Origin: Paenibacillus sacheonensis
Lineage (GTDB): Bacteria; Bacillota; Bacilli; Paenibacillales; Paenibacillaceae
NCBI RefSeq assembly: GCF_009909195.1
Contig: NZ_JAAAMU010000009.1
Span: forward strand, 186,001 to 250,000
Length of the DNA stretch: 64,000 nucleotides
Reading direction: 5' to 3'
The position numbers and the translations under genes were made by a program. Every line of letters begins with the position of its first letter. Positions within the stretch are counted from its first letter, which is position 1. The notes beneath the pieces are model-generated. The model saw only the letters and a list, made by a program, of their open reading frames with translations, was not told the DNA's origin and did not search any database. Below are positions 23,636 through 32,000 of the stretch, one piece after another.

Positions 23636-24484
23636 TTATGAACTGGCTTCATGCGGTTGAAACCGAAGATTCTCCAGCTTAAACTTGCCGCCCGAAGCAT
23701 AGGCGACATCGGCCTCCACATCCCCGAAATACTCGGGCTGCGCGTTCCCGGCGATTACGATTCCGATCGCAGCCGAGAACGTCAGCTTATGCTGCTCGGC
23801 CTGAAAATAGATTATGCTGCCGTAACCGAGCTTATCCTTGATCTTCGCTTCGCCGTAGTCCGCCTGATAATTCTTGAAGCTCACCTCGTAGCGCCGACTG
23901 CCGATGGCCAGTTGGCCGAACAGCTCCCCGTTCCGATTCGTCGTCTTGATCTGCATCAGCTTGCCCAGCTGTTCCAAGTAATCCTCGGAGAGAAATTCAT
24001 GATCGGCGAAGCTTTGCCCCGCAGGCGGGCTCTCGCCTTGGTATTCGACGACATGCAGTTCCTCCAGGCTAACGCCCGTACCCGACCCGATATCCACGAT
24101 GGCGGCGAGCTCCTCTTCCCCATCCCCGTCATAGTCTTCCGCCTGGAGCACCGGCAGGATCTGCCTTGGCGTCGCATAGGTCCAATCCATCGTTTGCTGC
24201 TTCTGGCCGATCCTCAAGCGCGGATCGTCGTTTAATCCGGGGTACAAATAAATGTCCTTCTCCGGCAGCGAAGCAACCGGCTCCGCAACTGCCTCTCGTT
24301 CGGATCCGCCAGCCTCGTCTGCCGCCCCCGACGAGCGCTCAACGTTCGATTGCCCGGGCTCTTTCTCTGCAGCGAGCGGGGACTTCTCGCTCTGCCCCCC
24401 GGGGGAGCAGCCCGCCAGCATGATCGATACGGTCGCTGCGCCAATGAGAAGCCGGGTCACTCTCGTCTTATAATTGGCCATCAT
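23636..24484 (-). CDS. Putative lipoprotein with FG-GAP/VCBS-like segment
   Basis: A 282-residue exported protein. A lipobox (MLAGC, Cys near 25) predicts membrane anchoring. A disordered Ser/Glu-rich linker (residues 27-80) precedes a folded part that contains LQAEDYDGDGEEELAAIVDIGSG, a calcium-type FG-GAP/VCBS-like repeat. The remainder is beta-rich and not recognised. ATG 24484 has AAAGGG 6 bases upstream. Function unknown; proteins like this in Paenibacillus are often annotated only as lipoproteins. Confidence 0.75.
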   Translation of the reverse strand: MMANYKTRVTRLLIGAATVSIMLAGCSPGGQSEKSPLAAEKEPGQSNVERSSGAADEAGGSEREAVAEPVASLPEKDIYLYPGLNDDPRLRIGQKQQTMDWTYATPRQILPVLQAEDYDGDGEEELAAIVDIGSGTGVSLEELHVVEYQGESPPAGQSFADHEFLSEDYLEQLGKLMQIKTTNRNGELFGQLAIGSRRYEVSFKNYQADYGEAKIKDKLGYGSIIYFQAEQHKLTFSAAIGIVIAGNAQPEYFGDVEADVAYASGGKFKLENLRFQPHEASS

Positions 24485-24609
24485 CCCAATCCCTTTCCTA
24501 ACCATTCCTAACCGGGTTATCCCTATAACCGATACAATCGGACTGCTATATCTGTAAACGAAGCGGAACTCCCGATTGTTACACGCTGCTGCAAATTGGC
24601 CTATAAAAC

Positions 24610-24636
24610 AAAAAAGGACACCGGCATGGTGTCCCT
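24610..24636 (-). terminator. Terminator of the YdjO-like gene
   Basis: GGACACC and GGTGTCC with a 5-nt loop, followed by six U on the minus strand. Confidence 0.8.
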
Positions 24637-24720
24637 TCTGTTGGTTTTGCTTCTGATGGTATCGATCTAATGTTGTCGCTTCTGGTTGTCAGGTGTTCGT
24701 AAAGGCGATCGTCCCCGAAC

Positions 24721-24981
24721 TTATTCGGATTCGGACTCGGGCGGATTGCTCTTGGCTTTCATGTTCTTCACGGCCGTGTTGCGGCTTTGCGTCGACTCAT
24801 GCAGAATCGGAAGCTCTTTCATGCCTTTTTGCATAGGTGACTTGCATTGCATGCAGGTCGGAACATCCTCGAATGAAAAACTGTCCCGGAGCCAACCGTT
24901 GCAGCCTTCCTTGGTACACGACCAAATGGCAGTCATCTCAACCGGATAATCCTCTATGGGTCTCTTACGGGAAAAATACAT
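24721..24981 (-). CDS. YdjO-like cold-inducible zinc-ribbon protein
   Basis: An 86-residue protein. Four cysteines in the pattern C-x4-C ... C-x2-C (SCTKEGCNGWLRDSF, later PTCMQCKSPM) form a zinc ribbon. The N-terminus MYFSRKRP and the ribbon match the YdjO family, described as cold-induced in Bacillus. The C-terminal tail is charged. ATG 24981 has GGGAGG 8 bases upstream. The molecular role is not known. Confidence 0.8.
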   Translation of the reverse strand: MYFSRKRPIEDYPVEMTAIWSCTKEGCNGWLRDSFSFEDVPTCMQCKSPMQKGMKELPILHESTQSRNTAVKNMKAKSNPPESESE

Positions 24982-25009
24982 CTGCAAGTCCTCCCTATGG
25001 TAACTTCAT

Positions 25010-25063
25010 AAAAAAAGCCACATGTCAAAAAGGATGCTTCGCGTCCCTTTCGGAATGTGACAT
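25010..25063 (-). terminator. Terminator-like hairpin before the YdjO-like gene
   Basis: ATGTCA/TGACAT form the outer stem and AAAGG-A/T-CCTTT the inner one; seven U follow on the minus strand. It ends the ankyrin gene transcript. Since it is only about 30 nt from the next start, a role as leader attenuator for the YdjO-like gene is possible. Confidence 0.6.
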
Positions 25064-25131
25064 TTCGTCTCAATACGATAGCTTTATTATAACACAAAAT
25101 CGCCGAATTAGCGAGGGTACACGCCTTCTTT

Positions 25132-25734
25132 CTAAGACAAAAGGGCTACAATTTCTGTAAATCCCCGTCTTGCCGCATGTTCGATCGGCGTTATGCGATC
25201 CCGATCCGCGATTTGCCTATTTGCCCCGTGCGCAAGCAGCAGCTTAATGATTTCTTGCTGCCTGACGCCTCCGTCCGACAAGATGACGGCCTCCAATAAG
25301 GCCGTCCAGCCCAGTTTGTTCACGTGATCCACTTGGACATCCGTTCGTTCGAGCAATAATCGGACCACTTCGACATGGCCTCTCTCGCACGCCGGGATTA
25401 ACGCCGTTCCGCCATAGCCGTTGACGATCGTCATATCGGGATCCGCCCGTTCGATCAACAACCGCACCATATCGGCATTGCCCTGTACGCTCGCGATCAT
25501 GATCGGCGTCTTATCGATTTGATCGCTTGCCATGTTCGCGTCGGCACCCAAGTCCAACAATAGTTTCACCATATCGATATCGTTTCTATCCGCTGCTTTG
25601 CAGATTCCGGTTTCCTTCGCGGCATTCTGCAGGTTGACGTCTATTCCGCGTTCCAAGTAGCTTCTGACCGAAGCCATATCGCCTCGCTCGATAGCGGCAA
25701 AATAGCCGTTGCGATCATACGTATCGTCGGTCAT
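25132..25734 (-). CDS. Ankyrin-repeat protein
   Basis: A 200-residue cytosolic protein made of about five to six ankyrin repeats (for example TPIMIASVQGNADMVRLLIE, TALIPACERGHVEVVRLLLE, TPIEHAARRGFTEIVALLS). No catalytic or membrane segment is present. It presumably mediates protein contacts; no partner is evident from the neighbourhood. ATG 25734 is favoured since GGGG stands 9 bases upstream, whereas the ATG three codons earlier touches the ribosome site. Confidence 0.88.
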   Translation of the reverse strand: MTDDTYDRNGYFAAIERGDMASVRSYLERGIDVNLQNAAKETGICKAADRNDIDMVKLLLDLGADANMASDQIDKTPIMIASVQGNADMVRLLIERADPDMTIVNGYGGTALIPACERGHVEVVRLLLERTDVQVDHVNKLGWTALLEAVILSDGGVRQQEIIKLLLAHGANRQIADRDRITPIEHAARRGFTEIVALLS

Positions 25735-25865
25735 CCTGCTCATCCCCTCTTCGCCAATTTTGCTAAATATTGCGGACGGCCTGCAGTTAACGATCCACTA
25801 ACAATTCCGTCTTATACTAGAGGTGTGCCTGTTACTACTACTCACCGCAGAGAGGAAATCAGCCT

Positions 25866-26495
25866 ATGGGAATTCATACGTATTTTCAGTCGTTAACCGA
25901 CCTGGAACGAATTATTCGCTGCCCGGGCAAGTTCAAATTCCAAGAGCACAGCGTATCCGCCCACTCCTGGAAAGTCGTTCAATATGCGAAGACCTTGGCG
26001 GATATCGAAGAAAGCAACGGCGTGACGGTGGATTGGAAGAAGCTGTACGAGATCACGAGCAGCCATGATTACGGCGAGATTTTTATCGGGGACATCAAGA
26101 CGCCCGTGAAGCATTATTCGCTTGAGCTCCGCGCGATGCTGCAGCAAGTGGAGGAGGGCATGGTCGCCCACTTTATCGACGAGCATATTCCGGAGACGTT
26201 CAAATCGATCTTCCGCAGACAGCTGCGCGAGGGCAAAGACCAGTCCGTAGAAGGTCAAATCCTGGAAGTCGCCGATAAAATGGACCAAATCTACGAAGCC
26301 TTCGCCGAGCTCCGAGCCGGCAACACGGAGAAAGAATTTATCGTGATGTACCGGTCCGCGTTGATCAAAATCAAACAAATCAAGCTTCATTGCGTCGATT
26401 ACTTCCTGCAGCATATCCTCCCCGACCTCGTCAGCGAAGGCGCAAGATCCCCGATCGATATTCATCAAATAACCGAAGAAGCACTGGCGGCCTGA
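25866..26495 (+). CDS. HD-domain phosphohydrolase (YfbR-like)
   Basis: A 209-residue cytosolic protein of the YfbR / HD-domain nucleotidase group. Metal ligands are visible as SAHSWKVVQYA (first His), SSHDYGEIFIGDI (HD pair) and EVADKMDQIYE (final Asp). Family members hydrolyse deoxyribonucleoside monophosphates or related phosphates. The gene is single on the plus strand and faces msrA. GAGAGG lies 10 bases before the ATG. Substrate unproven. Confidence 0.85.
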   Translation: MGIHTYFQSLTDLERIIRCPGKFKFQEHSVSAHSWKVVQYAKTLADIEESNGVTVDWKKLYEITSSHDYGEIFIGDIKTPVKHYSLELRAMLQQVEEGMVAHFIDEHIPETFKSIFRRQLREGKDQSVEGQILEVADKMDQIYEAFAELRAGNTEKEFIVMYRSALIKIKQIKLHCVDYFLQHILPDLVSEGARSPIDIHQITEEALAA

Positions 26496-26538
26496 AAAGA
26501 CGTCCCTCCCGCGAGCTCGTGGCCGGCGGCGTCTTTTA
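26495..26538. terminator. Bidirectional terminator between the YfbR-like gene and msrA
   Basis: AAAAGACG (26495-26502) and CGTCTTTT (26530-26537) flank an internal G+C-rich region; both strands end in a U run. It separates two convergent genes. Confidence 0.75.
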
Positions 26539-26543
26539 TTCCG

Positions 26544-27188
26544 TTACCAACGGATACTGCGGACCAGCGCAAGCATCTCGCTCAGCTCGTCCGGGCTTAA
26601 CGCCCATTGCTTCATCTCGCCCTGCAGACGCTCCACGCTCAGGAAGCCCTTCGCCACCCCGTTCAGCCGGGCAGCCAAGGTCGCGTTCTGCAGCTCCTCC
26701 TCGGACGGATAGATCGCGCTCAGCTTCGCAACGGCGTCCGGGAATCGTTTCAGATAATACTTCTGGTGCCTGGACTCCGCGGGATAGAAGCTCCGAAATG
26801 GCGACAGCTCCGTATCCAGGCTCTCCTTCCCGCCTTCCAGCCGGCTCTTGATCCTTCGGAAAGCTTTCTCCTGCGCTTCGTCGCGATAGAGCAGGAGCGA
26901 CTGATACTGCCGATCCTTATATCCGTTGATATTCATCGGCTTATGGTTGTTCCAGAACGTCTCCAACAGTTCATCGTAAGAGACCGCGGCAGGATCGAAC
27001 GTCAGCTCGACCGTCTCGGTATGGTCGCCCATATCGCGATAGCTCGGCTCGTCGGTTGTACCTCCGGCAAAACCGACGCGCGTCCTGATTATGCCGGGCA
27101 TCGCGCCGAACAACGCCTCCGGACTCCAGTAACATCCCATGCCGAGCGTAATCGTATGAAGGCTGCTCGCCGTCTTGTTATCGGTCAT
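26544..27188 (-). CDS. msrA: Peptide methionine sulfoxide reductase MsrA
   Basis: A 214-residue MsrA that reduces methionine-S-sulfoxide in oxidised proteins. The active-site motif appears as GMGCYWSPEALFG near residue 17 (commonly GCFWG), followed by VGFAGG and the HTETVELTFDP region. The Cys is present but the Trp-Gly is changed to Trp-Ser. Resolving cysteines are absent, so the enzyme would need another reductant. ATG 27188 has GGAGG 8 bases upstream. It follows the small coiled-coil gene by 33 bp, perhaps on one transcript. Confidence 0.92.
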   Translation of the reverse strand: MTDNKTASSLHTITLGMGCYWSPEALFGAMPGIIRTRVGFAGGTTDEPSYRDMGDHTETVELTFDPAAVSYDELLETFWNNHKPMNINGYKDRQYQSLLLYRDEAQEKAFRRIKSRLEGGKESLDTELSPFRSFYPAESRHQKYYLKRFPDAVAKLSAIYPSEEELQNATLAARLNGVAKGFLSVERLQGEMKQWALSPDELSEMLALVRSIRW

Positions 27189-27221
27189 CGTGTCTTCCTC
27201 CAAGTCCTATTCGGGATGACA

Positions 27222-27518
27222 TTATTCCGCTGCCTGCTGCCGGTGCTGAGCCAGCTGCGCTTTCTTCTCCGTCAGCTGCTTGGACGACTTGGCGAGCAGG
27301 CCGTTGATCTCATCGATGCTCTTCTTCAGCTTCGTCTCCCGCGCAAGCTTGCCGTTCAAATCGTTGATCGATTGGCTCAATTTCTGATCGCGCTGGAGCT
27401 GTTTTATCTTGGCTGCCGCTTGATCGCGTTTCTTGGTTTGTTCAAGCGCGAGCGCCTGAAGATCGGCGATTTCTTTCTCCAGCCGAGCGATGATGGAGCG
27501 CGTGAAACTAATAGCCAT
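27222..27518 (-). CDS. Small coiled-coil protein
   Basis: A 98-residue, Lys/Glu/Gln/Leu-rich protein predicted to be a continuous coiled coil (IARLEKEIADLQALALEQTK..., INGLLAKSSKQLTEKKAQL). It has no signal peptide and no recognised domain. ATG 27518 has GAGG 8 bases upstream. It precedes msrA on the same strand. Function unknown. Confidence 0.72.
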   Translation of the reverse strand: MAISFTRSIIARLEKEIADLQALALEQTKKRDQAAAKIKQLQRDQKLSQSINDLNGKLARETKLKKSIDEINGLLAKSSKQLTEKKAQLAQHRQQAAE

Positions 27519-27685
27519 GCGTGGCACCTCTTCGTTTGTAGTTTTGCGTTGACCTCATTCTACTACAGTTGCCCAAGGGTGCGCGAGCACGGTCAGGAAG
27601 GGCGCAGCAGGAGCGCCTTGTTCGCCGGAGGCCCGCATGCAGCCGTCAAGCATAGGCGATTCTGGATTCAAGCAGCCGTTAAGCG

Positions 27686-27712
27686 GCAAAAACCCGACCT
27701 TAAGCGGTCGGG
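27686..27712 (-). terminator. Terminator of the alpha-galactoside cluster
   Basis: CCCGACC and GGTCGGG with a 6-nt loop, five U on the minus strand, about 55 bp after the SGNH hydrolase stop. Confidence 0.8.
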
Positions 27713-27766
27713 TAATGCCGGGTCAGGCCGGCGAGAATGGTGTTTTCCGGGTTAAATAGGATTTGC

Positions 27767-28972
27767 TTAAGAGCTGAGCAGCTTCATGACCCGAATGCCC
27801 GTGCCCTTGCTTCGCTCGTCCTTCGTGCCCGCGCAGCGGACGATGACCTGTTGTAGTTGGCGTTCCGGCTGTTCCTGGAACGATACCTGAATCGGCCTGT
27901 AGGCCAGCAGGCACCATTCGTCGAACGGGTCGACCGGCGTAAAGTTCTTGCCCCCGTCCAGCGAATATTCAAGCGCGCCGCTGTCCGGTCCGTGCAGCAG
28001 GAGAATTCCGATCCGGCGGCCCTCGAGCGCGAATGACAGGCTCTCCCCGCGGCTGCCTTCCGCAGCCAGATGCTCGGTGGCAAAACGCCAATTCATCATT
28101 GGATCGTCCGGCCCGAGCCTGGCCGGCGCAAAGCCGTCCGAGACAACGTCGAGACCGATGTCCTTCATCGTCGCGAACTCGTAATTGCGCGCGTCGAGCG
28201 GCCGCGGAAGCTCACCGACCGGGACATCGCCCCGGATCATCGGCGCCGGCACTACGGAGGCATTCGGAATCTCCGACGGAACCGGGCTCGTGCTTGTCTC
28301 TTCTTCCTTCACGGCGTTAGCGACCGCCGCGACGGCCTGCTCTATGAACTGCTCCGCATACGCGGCATACAGCGCATGTCCTTCGTCGTTCGGATGGACG
28401 CGATCCGGCGCCAGCTCGGCCCACGCGACCACGCTGGCACGAACCAAATCCCGTACGCCGCCGGCAAGATTAAGGGATGCAATGCCGTAATGCTCCGCCA
28501 CTTCTTCGTGATTCGCGATGTTGAATGGCAGCTCGTCCGAGAGGTTCTTGTCCGCTGCCGTGTAGACGAAACAGAGCTCCGTCTCCGGCGACAAGCGGCG
28601 GCACTGGCGCACGATGCCTTCCATGCCCCGGATCGATTCCTCGCGATCCTCGCCGTCGTTGACGCTAAACTCGACGAACAGCAGGTCGACCTCGCCTTGG
28701 CTAAGCGCATGCGCCTGCAGCCGATGGGCGCCGAACGTCGAATTCGTACCGCCCACGCCGGCATTAATGAAGGTAAACCGGCAATCCGCATAACGTTCGC
28801 TCAGATACTTCCCGTTCAATGCCCGCCAGCTCTTCTCGTCCTGCAGGGATGCGCCAGCCCCTTCCGTAATCGACCCGCCCAAGTAGGCTGCCGTCACGGC
28901 TTCGCCGCGCAGCAGCTTGGCGGCAAACCGCGGCAGGCCTTCCCGCATCCGGATATGTCTGTCTTGCAGCAT
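27767..28972 (-). CDS. SGNH/GDSL hydrolase (carbohydrate esterase type)
   Basis: A 401-residue protein with no signal peptide. The catalytic blocks of the SGNH fold are all visible: block I GGSITEGAG (Ser), block II GVGGTNS (Gly), block III VEFSVND (Asn) and block V DRVHPND (Asp, His), spread over residues 30-200. A C-terminal beta-rich domain (residues 250-400) follows. Such enzymes remove acetyl or other acyl groups from sugars. It is the last gene behind the alpha-galactosidase, so deacetylation of imported galactosides or galactomannan fragments is a reasonable inference. Confidence 0.85.
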   Translation of the reverse strand: MLQDRHIRMREGLPRFAAKLLRGEAVTAAYLGGSITEGAGASLQDEKSWRALNGKYLSERYADCRFTFINAGVGGTNSTFGAHRLQAHALSQGEVDLLFVEFSVNDGEDREESIRGMEGIVRQCRRLSPETELCFVYTAADKNLSDELPFNIANHEEVAEHYGIASLNLAGGVRDLVRASVVAWAELAPDRVHPNDEGHALYAAYAEQFIEQAVAAVANAVKEEETSTSPVPSEIPNASVVPAPMIRGDVPVGELPRPLDARNYEFATMKDIGLDVVSDGFAPARLGPDDPMMNWRFATEHLAAEGSRGESLSFALEGRRIGILLLHGPDSGALEYSLDGGKNFTPVDPFDEWCLLAYRPIQVSFQEQPERQLQQVIVRCAGTKDERSKGTGIRVMKLLSS

Positions 28973-28994
28973 GCCTCCACGTCCTTTCGCATGA

Positions 28995-29027
28995 GCAAGC
29001 CCTTTCGATCGAATCGAAAGGGCTTGC
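28995..29027 (-). other. Strong hairpin between GH27 and SGNH genes
   Basis: GCAAGCCCTTTCGAT and its complement form a 13-15 bp perfect stem without a U run. It stands between the two genes and probably limits 3' decay or partial read-through rather than ending transcription. Confidence 0.65.
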
Positions 29028-29075
29028 GGTATTCAATCTTACGTATGGCTTATTGCCTGCCTCTGCTTCGCGCCC

Positions 29076-32000
29076 CTATTTCTCGGGCACGAATTGCTCT
29101 CCGCCTTCGGACCTTGCCGCGTACGAATGGTTTACCGAAGCCTCGGCGATATCGCCGTACGCCCAGTATCCGCTCTTCACGTCGGTCCACGGCAGCTTCG
29201 CGTCGCCATAGAGAGGACCGCGGCCAAGCGTGCGATTGAGGATCGCGGCCGCTTCGGCGCGCGTCACCGCATGGGCGGGACGGAACGTGCCGTCCGCATA
29301 ACCGCGGATAATGCCTGCGCCCTGCACCTGTGCGATGGCCGCCTCGGCCCAGCTGCCGTGCGTATCCGAGAACCCGGCGCCGTCTTTCGCGCCGCTCTTC
29401 GCGATCGCGGCCGCCAGGCTGGCCATCTCGGCGCGCGTAATCGCCTGATCCGGCTTGAACACGCCGTCTCCGAAGCCCTGCATCAAGCCGAGCTTCGTGA
29501 CCTTCGCGATCGCGCCGGCCGCCCAATGGCCCGGCTTCACGTCGCGGTACGCGATGGCGTCGCCCGTTCCGTCCCGCGTAATGATCCGGGACAGGATCGC
29601 GGCCATCTCGGCGCGGGTAAGGTTGTTCGCCGGCTTGAACAGGCCGCCTTCGAAGCCGTTCATGTACGCCGTATGGCTGCCGCTGGAAACCGCGTCATGC
29701 TTCACGACCGCGAACGTACTGAATTTATCGACCGTGAACCGCAAGCCTTTGCCGCCCTGCCATTCCACGATCGTGCCCGTCTTGTATTCCGTGGTGCCGT
29801 CGCCATGCTCGATATAAACGCCGAGCTGTCCAGGCTGCAAGCCTGCGAGCAGCGCCGCATCCACCGGCACGATGACATCTACCGCGCGGCCTTGGAAGTT
29901 CGTCTCGATCGACACTGGCTGGCCGACGATCGACACCTCGCTGCCGCCGGTCGCAAGCTTCACGACCGCCGCTCCGCCGGCGCGGTCTTCCAGTTGACCC
30001 TTCGCTGCCGCATCCTTAATCGGCTTAAACGTAAACGCGGCTTCTCCATCATAACCCGCCAAGGAAGCATTTGGAATCACGATGCCGCCGTTCGCGGTCT
30101 CGATGCCCAAGTCGAGGCCGCTGCCCGCGAGCGCCTGGCTCGACTCCTTCGGAATCGTCACGTTCGTCGCCGACGTAACGCCCTTCTCGTCCGGCACGAC
30201 GATCGTCGCCGCCTTCGCTCCGGCCGCCTTCAGCTTCGCGATGGCTTCCTTCGCCGCATCCGAACCGAGCGTCACGCTGTCCGACTTCGTGCCGTCGCTT
30301 GCGGTCGTCCGCGTAATATCGAGCTGCAGCACGCCTTCCGTGCCTCCGCTGCCGTTCACTTCGCCTTTAATGACTTCCGTGCCGCCCGTGACCGGCGGAT
30401 AAGAGCTACCCGGGCCCGTCGTCGTACCGCTGTCCGCCACGATAAAGTTCAGCCGATCGGCGTACATCTCATCGCCGGATACCTTCACGACCTTGATCGT
30501 ATGCTCGCCGCCAGGGAGACCGTCAATGCCGTACAAGCGCTGCCCGACGGTCCGATCGGCGCCGTTCGCGTTAACCGTTCCCTTGGACACGCCGTCAATG
30601 AAGATTTCAACGTCGCCTTGGGAAGGACCCTTCGGCGACAGCACTTCGATGCCCGTTCCGCGGAACGTATACGTATAGTAATCTCCGTCGGTTGCCGTCG
30701 TGTGAACGTCCTGCCAGAAGTCGCCGTCGAAGCTGAATGTCAGCTTGGCGACGCCGGATGCCGGCAGCGTGGACAGGTAGGATTTGTTGATCGTGACCTT
30801 GTCGCCGCTGACCGTATAATCCGTGCCGGCCGTCAGCGCATCAGCTCCATTCGTGATGCCTCGGAAGCTGCCGACATTCTCGAGCAGCGTGACGGTCAGG
30901 TCGGCCTGCGCGTCCGGATTCTTGTCGAACGCGGCGACGGTCGGGCCGATCAGATCCGGAATGCGAACCTTCAGCATATCGAGCAGCATGTAGCTGCCGG
31001 ATTTCTTAATCGCCTTAATCGTGTGTTGGCTGTTGGACAAGCCGTTGATTTCATAGACGGTCTGCTGCGCAAGCCGTCCGTTATGATGCGTGTCGACCGT
31101 GGCTTTGAGCACGCCGTCCACCAAGATGTCCATCTCGCCTTGCGATTCGTCCATCTCCGTGACCACCTTGATGCCCGTGCCGCGGAAGGTATACGAGAAC
31201 GAGTCGCCGTTCTTCTCGGCAAACTGCACGTCGTCCATATAATCGCCTAATTTCCGGCCGCGGCTGAGAGTCCATGAGCCATCGTAGTGGATCGACGGAT
31301 CGTCGTTGTTGATATTCGCGTAGCGGCCTTCGGCGGTCGTATCGGATATCGCGATCGTCAACGTTTGCGGCTGACCCGCGCTGAACGTTATCGTCAGCGG
31401 CAGCGAGCCGACCGCTTGCTTGGCGAGGTAAGCCTTCTTGATCGTCAGAACGCTGCCGTTGACCGCGTAATCCGTACCGGCCGTCAGCGCCGCAGCGCCG
31501 TTCGAGACGCTGTTCAGCGCATTGTCGTTCAGCGTCAGCGTCGTCGTCACGTCCGCCTGCTTCGTGACCTTCAGGTCGAACGCCGCGGAGGTCGGGCTGA
31601 TCGTGCTGTTGCGCACGGCTTGTCCGGTAATCGTCACCGCAAGCGTCTGGCTGTCCCCGCCTGCGAATGCGAAGCTCAGATTCGCGGCGCCCTGCGGCTG
31701 CTGGGACAAGTAAGCTGCCTTGATCGCGACCGTACTGCCGCTCACGGCGTAATCCGTATCCTTCACGAGCGTCGCCGCACCGTTCTTGATGCCCGCGAGC
31801 GAACTCGCGCCGAATGGCAGCGTCGTCGTCACGTCGGCGGGAGCCGCGTTGTCGAACGTCGCGCTCGTCGTGCCGAGCAGCGTGTCGGCCGTGACCTTCA
31901 ACGCGTCGATCAACATGTAATCGTTCGGCGCGTCGGTGTGCTTGACGGCCTTAAGCGTGTGCCGTCCGGATGTCAGTCCAGTCGCGCTGTAGACCGTCTG

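Noticed and set aside
29094-31250. A 718-codon open frame antisense to the alpha-galactosidase
   Set aside because: It is Arg/Ala/His-rich with no recognisable domain, as expected for the complement of a G+C-biased coding frame. The GH27 frame explains the region fully.
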